From: Camelus bactrianus
Lineage: Eukaryota > Chordata > Mammalia > Artiodactyla > Camelidae
Reading direction: 5' to 3'
NCBI RefSeq assembly: GCF_048773025.1
Contig: NC_133552.1
Span: forward strand, 24,233,001-24,297,000
DNA length: 64,000 nucleotides
Below, piece by piece: positions 56,881 through 64,000 of this stretch. The position numbers were made by a program, and so were the translations under genes. Position 1 is the first letter of the stretch; each line of letters opens with the position of its first letter. Under the pieces are notes generated by a model. That model had not been told where the DNA came from. It worked only from the letters and a program-made list of their open reading frames with translations, and did no database searches.

Positions 56881-58409
56881 ATATGTAAAGTTGTTTTGCT
56901 ATTCTACTTACTCTGTATTTCCATATGACACGGAGGAAAGGGGAGGGATTGTCTAATCTCACCATAATTTATTTTTCTAATTCGTATTTTAAATTAGACT
57001 GACAGAAATACAGAAAACTGATTACAGACTCTTCTCATACACAAAGATTTCCCTACTGCAAACATCTTAAACAGCATGGTGTATTAAAATTTTTTAAAAA
57101 ATAATTTTAGTAAAATATTAACTGTTGACTTTATTCAGAGTTTCCACTAAAGAATATTCTACTTTTATTAATTTACTCATGAATATTCAGATAGTAAATT
57201 TTGTTGATTGCTTTTGAACTCCAGGCACAGTGATGGGTAATAAGACAAATCGAGTTGTTAAGACATCCTATTTTCAAGATCAGAGTCAATTCAAACTATA
57301 AAATAATACTGCAGTAAGCAAATGCCACTTCAGTTTAGCACCCTTGAATACATTTATAATTAAAATTATATTTATCATTGAACAAGGAAAAATGAAGCCC
57401 TGATAGAATGTTGTATGAAAAATACTCTTCTACTTGAAAATGTAAACTTTAACTTTGCCTGAGAATTTATTTTCTTTTCAATTCACCTGTTTTTCTTTTC
57501 AATTCTAAAGCAACAGTATGCCATTGCAATGTGGCAGTGATGTATTTGTAACATTATTTCTTTAACAACCAGATGTCATTTTAATCATAATTCCAAAGGT
57601 ATTGTTTTCTGCCTTTAAGCTCCATGTTGATTGGTTTTATCATTTGAAAAAGTTATTTTTATAAGTAATAACTTTGTTTGGGTAAAGGCACACATACAGA
57701 AACTAAATTATTTGTATGTAAGCAAGAAAGTATCTACACATATTTCAAAGATACCAAAAAGAAATTATGGATCAGGGATTACTTATTTTAAAATGGCATT
57801 CTAGTAGTAATTGCAATAAAAATTAGTTGCTTATTGCTTAAAATTTTTAACTACATTTGCTGAAACTGATTATATAAACTCACACATCTGTATTTAACCA
57901 GTTAACTTTCATACAATATTTAACAAATATTATCATATAATGAATTCAGCTTTTATTCACTGAGAAATTTCTTAAGTGATTAAATTTGTTACTAATTTGC
58001 AAACATAAAATATTTTCAAAGAAATAACATTCTGTTGTTGGGATATAAAGCTCTTTTCCAGCTATCACATTTATTTGGACAATGGGGGAGAATTCACCTC
58101 TGAGATGATGTAAGGTTGGGTGAAAGGGATGCATGAGTGAGTTGTTCCTAAGTTTCCTCTTCAATGTTACTTGTATCTATCCTTCTCCTTCCCTGTGACA
58201 CATATTATCCCCATTTGAATAATTAGAAGATGAAATAATTCATATTCTAGAGGCATGTTAATAAATTCAGCACTCTTCAGTAAAGGGAAGTTCAGTAAAG
58301 GGAGGAACTGACTAAGTTTAGTTGTGCAAAATCAAGACTAAGAAAATAATAGTCTAGAAAGAAAAAAGGTCATATTTCAAACAGGGAAAATAAATCCATA
58401 GGTAAGCAT
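56881..58409. other. 1.5 kb of unassigned AT-rich DNA
   Basis: No repeat recognised. A small duplication of AGTAAAGGGA lies at 58279-58303. The minus frame at 57946-58164 has no motif. Confidence 0.5.
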
Positions 58410-58425
58410 CTATAGTTAACATTTT
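58410..58425. repeat. Target-site duplication of RPL12 retrocopy, copy 1
   Basis: CTATAGTTAACATTTT, matched by CTATAGCTAATATTTT at 59057-59072 (14 of 16). Confidence 0.85.
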
Positions 58426-59056
58426 TTTTTCCCACTGGTTGTCAAATAACCCTTTATTAAATCATTTTTCTTTGTGGTTCTTAACTCTCTGGGCATTCCA
58501 CCGCATCACTGTTGATGTCCTCTATGATGTCATGAGGGTAGTGGCCATCAACATAGTAGCCCACAGACTGGGCAGTCCCCAGGATCTCTTTAATGGTTCC
58601 AGAGAGTTCTCTAGCTAGAGATCAGTAACACATCTGTCGGGCAATGTTGACAATCTCATCAAAAGTGATGTTTCCACTGTGCTTAGTTAGTGTTTTTCTG
58701 CTTCTTTCTGTCTCTTGATGGTTCTTTGAGGGCTTTGATGATTAGGGCAGAGGCAGAAGGTACCACCTCAATCTCTGTTCTGAATGGTTTCACTGTAATC
58801 TTCAGACCCTTCCAATCACCAGTTGCTTTGGCAATGTTATCACCAACTTTTTTGGAGACAGACACAGGAGATTGATCTTGGGGGTCAAGGAAGATGTGGC
58901 ACTGACTTCTTCAACTGTGCATCTCAGGTATACGACTTTGATCTCATTGGGGTTGAACTTAGGTGGCATGGTGGAGGCAGCTGGTGTCAGATAAACCTGG
59001 ATTCTGCACAACCGAGAGGGTTGCACCTTGGCCTCCTCCGAGCCAAAAGCTGAAAG
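58426..59056 (-). pseudogene. RPL12P: Processed pseudogene of ribosomal protein L12
   Basis: Minus-strand retrocopy of RPL12 mRNA, whose product is a 60S ribosomal stalk-base protein binding rRNA. The copy is intronless. It starts with the RPL12 5' UTR (CTTTCAGCTTTTGGCTCGGA), then ATG at 58969 with [20 protein letters not shown]. It goes on in another frame as [20 protein letters not shown], then [20 protein letters not shown] and RDRKKQKN, and later GNITFDEIVNIARQM and [20 protein letters not shown]. Against the usual 165-residue protein there is a frame slip near 58860, two small deletions (4 and 8 bases) that remove part of the LTIQNRQAQ segment but restore frame, a frame change and stop near 58680, and a later stop. 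A polyadenylation signal (plus-strand TTTATT at 58452-58457) and T run at 58422-58430 mark the tail. It is dead. Confidence 0.97.
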
Positions 59057-59072
59057 CTATAGCTAATATTTT
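59057..59072. repeat. Target-site duplication of RPL12 retrocopy, copy 2
   Basis: CTATAGCTAATATTTT, partner of 58410-58425. Confidence 0.85.
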
Positions 59073-61900
59073 CAAAACAAAAATCTTATCTAGGTTGTTC
59101 TGGATTGTTTCTTTACTAGGTGTAGCTTTCATTCTCAAGGCTATTTCTAATAAAATTATGGATTTTGCTGTTCCAGCCTTTGAATTTGCATTCCAGGCAA
59201 TAAGCATGATAGAAGGTAGAAATAGCATGTGTCCTCTATTTAAAAGGTCTTCCTGAAATCACCCAGTGATACTTCTGTTAATAGTTCACTAGTCAAAAAT
59301 TTATCACATGGCCAAAACTAGCTACAAATAAGACCTAAAATATATCTTTAAATCAGTGAAAAGTTGCTATAATAAAATTAGGGTTTATGTACCTAAAGGA
59401 GAAGAGGAAAAAAGATAGAAGAAAGTAGAAGTTTCTGGATAATTGGAATTAGAAAATTGTTAATTTTTTGATAACCTTGCATCTAAGCACCTTTCACAAA
59501 ACTCTGATTAATTCCAATGGTTTGTCAAGTTCCTCTTTGAGATTACAAATAACATATTTCTGCAAATAATGAATATCTTATCTCTTCCTTATGATACATA
59601 TACATTTATAATTTTTCTTTATCTTAATTGACTACCTACCTCTGCCAGTAAAATGTTAAAACAGTAACTTTAAATAATATAATTTGACTTTGGGCTTTAA
59701 CGGTAATGCTTCAAATAGTTTGCTATTTAGCGTATAGCTTACAAGTAAGAAATACTTTCTCTTTGTTAATTGTTTTAAAATTTTCATACTTTCTACTATT
59801 TCATATGTTAATGCAGACTTACATTAATGTAGCTTCTCATCGTTAAGCGACTCTAACATTGATGAAACAAAATATATTTAGTAATGATATGTCATACTTG
59901 ATCTCCAAATTTAGTTTACTAATGTTTTATTGTATTTTTGCATGTAGTTCACATTGTGCTTATGTTTAATGTTTATATTATAATTATATACAATACATTT
60001 TTTTGCTTTCTTGGTATGTTAATTTATGACTTTGAGTTGGGTAGATTCCTTCAAATATTTTTTCCTGTGGTTTCAAACAGTATATATAAAATGGAAACAA
60101 TCTGCTCTTTGAAGATTTGCTAAAATTCATCAACATGTAAGATGTATGAGATTTTACAAAGAGCTCCTCCATGGAAGAATGTTTGTGAAACTCTGTGTCA
60201 GTGGTTTCAATAGAAACTAGGAGGAAAGGAATTGGAAATAACAAGTTAAGACAACATCTTAAAAATATGTCACTGTAAAAGATTTTGTGGGGTAGTTGTT
60301 GCCAGAAAATTTTGGAAAACTTCTAATAAATATCTAAAATAATACTACCCAAGGCAGAGTGCCTGAGAATTTATCTGTGGGGGAGCTCACTGGCCCACAT
60401 ATTCTGACTTTTCAAGTGTTTATCTTGTTAAATATAAATAGACAGTCAAATCTCATGAGATATTAGGGTAAAGTCTCTAACAAGACAGAGACCAAAATTA
60501 ATAAACAGATTTTTAAAAGTCCTGTCATAAACTTCATAATACTTAGAGAAAATTTTTTTAAATATATTATTTTTGATGTAAGATAGGATATTCTATTCAT
60601 GAAATAAATATATCATGATTTTTCAGATCATCTGAGTTCTTGTGTATTAAACACATGGTGAGGTGGTGGTTGGTGTAGAGATCAGTGAAAGAATTTAAGA
60701 CAAAAAAAGAAAACTGAAAGAAAAAAATTGTATAATTTGAGAAAACATAATCCTCTTACAAATTCAGTCTGATCTAGAACACTGAACATCATAAAAATTA
60801 GTACACTCAGAATGATAAAGAGAAGAAACTGAGATGAGAAAACTAAAAAATAATGATACAAATTTATTTCATGTGAGTGAAAAACATGTTTCCTTATTAT
60901 AGAACCCTTTCAGTGATAAAATGACTAAAGCAAAATAAAATAGCATTCTATTAATAAATTTGATGCTAGATAAATACACCTAAGTATTTTTTTTTTTAAT
61001 TTGGGTCATGACTTATAATTCATAGTCAGGCAATATATACTTTAATATACATAAATAAATTCTTATGTTAGAATTGTGGAAATTTTTTGAAAGATCTGAG
61101 CATAAATGTCAAAAGGTCTGTTTTTAAATACTGATGGTTAAGTTACTTTGACCTGGAAAACTAAGAATATCTATGAGTAAAATCTACATTAATCAAGCGA
61201 AGTAATGCTCTGTTATTTGTCAAATTGTTTTAATAAATTATCACGCCTTATGTTAAACACAGCCTTAAGTTACAAAATTTGGCTCAAGCAACTGTGAATA
61301 GTTGTCATGACATAATCATTGTCCATATGTTCTTTAGATATTTGCAGACTACATGTGAATAAATCAGCCTTTATCAAAAGCTTAGTTTATAAAATGGAAA
61401 TTCTTTCCATTAATTGAGAGATAATTATTTTTATTTCAAGTCAATAATTTTGTTGAATTAGTACTTTGATCTCAAAAAATGAATTTTCAATATATTATCT
61501 CCTTTTAGACATTATCCATTTTTCATTTATTTCATCTTATTTCTATAGAATAGGCTTTCTTCTATTTGCTTCTAATGTGTGGTGATACTTACTTTTCATG
61601 TTTTTTAAAGACAATTTTTAGAGCAATTTTAGCCCCACAACTTAATTGAGTTTTTCATAACTGAACATGTGCAAGAACTTAGTTGGGAGGAAAATACAGA
61701 TATTTTCCATGTATTCCCTGCCCCAATAGATGCATAGCCTCCTCCATTATCAACATCACTCAACAATATCATTTTTAAATTTATTTTAGTATTATTTGTG
61801 CCTTCTCAACATTAAGTAGCGAGGCCAAAATGTTAACCTATTGTAAAGGAACCTCCATGAGTACCTTTTAAGTTTTAGTATTTGCCATGGTATAAAATGT
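59073..61900. other. 2.8 kb of unassigned AT-rich DNA
   Basis: The overlapping frames at 59938-60244 lack motifs. No repeat family recognised. Confidence 0.5.
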
Positions 61901-62160
61901 ATTATTGCCTTGCCACCAACCACCCCAAAACTTAGTATCTTGAAACAGTAACCGGTTGGGATTGGACTGTGTGAGATGGCTCATCTGTTGGTCTCAGTTC
62001 ACTTATTCAGACATTTCTATGCAAGTCAGATAACAGACAATGGCAGAAAATACAATTGTCTGGAAGTTAGGTGGCCCTCAGTTGGGTAAATTTGGACAGC
62101 TGGGCCACTGTCTTCATTCAGGATGGTCCCAGCTTTTTCACATGTTAGTAGTTACAGGGT
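61901..62160 (-). mobile_element. Possible LTR-type fossil (MaLR or related, antisense)
   Basis: ACCAACCACCCCAAAACTTA, TGTGTGAGATGGCTCATCTG and TTGGTCTCAGTTCACTTATT resemble the antisense start of an old MLT1-like LTR or related repeat. Decayed; low confidence. Confidence 0.35.
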
Positions 62161-62394
62161 TCCTATGAACAGTATAGGAGAAGACAAACAACTTTTCACA
62201 TCGCAATTGTTGGGTATTTTTTTTATTATTTTTTAAATTTTGTTTTACTGTTGTGCAATTGTTAATATACTGGCCAAAGCAAGTCACATAAATGATCCCA
62301 GAAAGGAAGCTGGATGTCATTCAAAGGTAAACACCAAATACTTGAGGAGAATTTGTAGCCATGTTTGCTGTCTATTACTTCTGCATTGGATTTC

Positions 62395-62535
62395 TCTGAA
62401 TCTATGCTTCTTTATCTGCAAACTGAAAATACTACTAATAATAATGTCCATGTAAGGTTCTTTCTTGACTTCAATTAATCAATACTGTAAAGTACTTGGA
62501 ACAAAGCCTAGTACATGTTAAGACATATATTTTTG
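62395..62535 (+). mobile_element. Probable MIR SINE 3' half
   Basis: CTTTATCTGCAAACTGAAAA, TACTACTAATAATAATGTCC and GTAAAGTACTTGGAACAAAG, then CCTAGTACATGTTAAG, match MIR 'ctcatctgtaaaatggg...ataatagtacc...aaagcgcttagaacagtgcctggcac'. Confidence 0.65.
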
Positions 62536-62739
62536 TCATTATTATTGATATTTTTGCTAAACAAATATCTTCACTGGAGGAATATAAGTCCTGTGATGAT
62601 AAATACCATTGTAATTGCACAAATGTAACTAAAATTTGTGTCGCCTATCACCTACATGGAACACAACAAGTAATCTGTAAATATGGCTTCTATGAGTAAA
62701 TGAATTTATTAAAGTGACATCACTTCATTCTGCTATTTT

Positions 62740-63340
62740 CTCAAATGCTACCTGAAGAGTCTGGCTCCTGGTAAAAAAACCTATGTGTGATTTATTTTAG
62801 GTTGGACCATAGACAATTATAAAGGCTTTACCTGATAGGGTGCTGCAGGAAAGCTGCCTTCCTCACCCCAGATTCATTGCATAGCCAATGCATTGCAGTC
62901 TCTGAAGACAGATGCAGTTACGGGTTCATGGCCTTCTGGCTAGCCATGTTCTTGTGTGCTATTTGCATTTCTAGCCCTGGTGCATTTGATTTGGGGGGTC
63001 TCTTTATTAAGACCTTAGGCAGAGGACCTTCTCAGCTGCCTTTGTTGACATCACCTTATTGAGAGGGTGGGGGCTAACTTGAAGACACTTTTTTCCACTC
63101 CAACTCAGTATTGAGCACTCTTTCCACTCCTAGATCTTGCTTCCTTACCCTTGACGCCATGGTTTGTAAAACTTCTGCTACAGAAGCCTTTTCTTCAGGG
63201 ATCCCTGGCTGTGAGACATCTGGGCTCAACCACCTGACCCAGAGTGTGGGGATGCAGGTAGGGGTGTGGGTAGTAGGCATTTTCTCCAGTTTAGTCCTTG
63301 CTTAATCACTCAAAGGGATTAAAAACTTAACTGTTACTTT
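62740..63340. other. GC-richer unexplained block
   Basis: Richer in G+C than its surroundings, with overlapping short frames on both strands (62877-63062, 63074-63280, 63111-63305). I recognise no repeat, domain, tail or target duplication. Candidates are an old retrocopy, an unknown interspersed repeat, or plain unique DNA. Confidence 0.35.
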
Positions 63341-63477
63341 TATTTTTGGCCTGTTGCCTTTATGACTTATGAGAGAGAATGAAACTGCCAGGTGTCAGAG
63401 TAGCCAATTCAAGCAATAAATTGGTGTATTATATATAATTAGACCGAGCATAAATTAAAAAGCTTGGTAGACAATGC

Positions 63478-64000
63478 GGAAGATGGCGGAGTAGAAGGAC
63501 ACTCGCAGGTTACCCTCTCCCACAAATACACCAAGACCCACATCTACAGACCCACTCAGCCAACCAGAGCACCTGTGGAACTCCCACAAAACGTCGCCCT
63601 CTTCAAAAGATAAAGACTCCAAAAATCTGGTAGGAGAAAAGGAAAAAAGAAAGAACAAAAGGCAAAGCAGCACGGGACGGGTCCCGCGGGAAGGGAGCGG
63701 CAAAGGAGGACTGGCGCTCGCTCGCTGGGTCTCCCCTCTCCAACTGAGAGGCCAGCGGGACGGAGGGGGAGCCTCCGAGGCTCGATCTGTACAGAGCAGC
63801 CCTTGACTAACAGAACTAAGTTAAACGGGCACAGAGCGTCCCCCCGACACCCAGCCTGAGACGCGGGCCGGCAGCCGCGGGCAAGGCCAGGCTGCACGGA
63901 GGCAGCCCCAGGGGACTACAAGGGGCTGCGCGCCATGGCTGTGGGTGCACAGGGCAGAACAACCTGGGCCCTCCATAAAACAGCAAGGTTGATGTGCTCT
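63478..64000 (+). mobile_element. Young L1 LINE 5' end, continues past the window
   Basis: Starts with GCGGAAGATGGCGGAGTAGA, then ACCCTCTCCCACAAATACAC, CCCACATCTACAGACCCACT and a strongly CpG-rich block (CGGGACGGGTCCCGCGGGAA at 63673, CTGGCGCTCGCTCGCTGGGT at 63711). This is the layout of an artiodactyl L1 5' UTR, which serves as an internal RNA polymerase II promoter. CpG retention and lack of obvious damage suggest a recent insertion. ORF1 and ORF2 would lie beyond position 64000. The minus frames at 63455-63897 are antisense shadows. Confidence 0.85.

Noticed and set aside
63455-63897. Overlapping minus-strand frames of 82 and 113 residues in GC-rich DNA
   Set aside because: Antisense of the L1 5' UTR; high G+C lowers stop frequency.

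Overview
This is a mammalian, almost certainly camelid (camel, llama or alpaca type), gene-poor nuclear window. The species call rests on three plus-strand tRNA-derived SINEs (7701-7874, 23404-23556, 24635-24753). Their heads carry RNA polymerase III A and B boxes (a TAGCTCA-type A box and GGTTCAATCCCC) and their tails are AAATAAAT-rich, which matches the camelid Vic-type SINE as I remember it. Cetartiodactyl-type L1 3' ends support this, and I saw no ruminant BovB or Bov-tA and no pig PRE-1. All family names are from memory, not from a search.

I found no intact host gene, tRNA, rRNA, CRISPR array or operon. Composition is AT-rich, and the open frames are short, overlap on both strands and lack recognisable domains outside L1. 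The only recognisable host-gene copy is a dead processed copy of RPL12 on the minus strand (58426-59056) with a 16-base target-site duplication. A second likely retrocopy, GC-rich and not identified, lies at about 11285-12223 with a polyadenylation signal and A-rich tail, inside an L1 remnant.

Layout: 0-4.2 kb holds old L1/MIR and two L1 3' ends in series framed by a 38-base direct repeat. 4.26-6.71 kb is a rearranged L1 with 5' end, broken ORF1, inverted ORF2 and 3' segments, and a 14-base target-site duplication. 7-9.1 kb has a MaLR-type LTR, a camelid SINE, a MIR and a MER5A. 10.8-12.8 kb is the L1 interrupted by the unidentified retrocopy. 12.8-24 kb is mostly unassigned, with a few LTR fossils, a MIR and a SINE. 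24.2-28.8 kb holds L1 pieces (one with a nested SINE). 28.8-35.5 kb is largely unique-looking. 35.6-40.6 kb holds an L1 end, two abutting solitary LTRs, L1/MIR pieces, a third solitary LTR and an L2. 42.5-45.9 kb holds L1 and a MaLR LTR. 46-55.6 kb is mostly unassigned, with small local duplications. 55.7-56.9 kb has L1 pieces in opposite orientations. 58.4-59.1 kb is the RPL12 pseudogene. From 63.48 kb to the window edge is the CpG-rich 5' end of what looks like a young L1 continuing past the window.

The sequences do not work together as a pathway. They record successive retrotransposition, with L1 the likely machinery for the SINEs and retrocopies. I do not see a previously undescribed biological system here. 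The best leads are structural: the composite L1, the serial L1 3' ends, the unidentified retrocopy, the exact 48-base duplication around a MIR, and the young L1 5' end.
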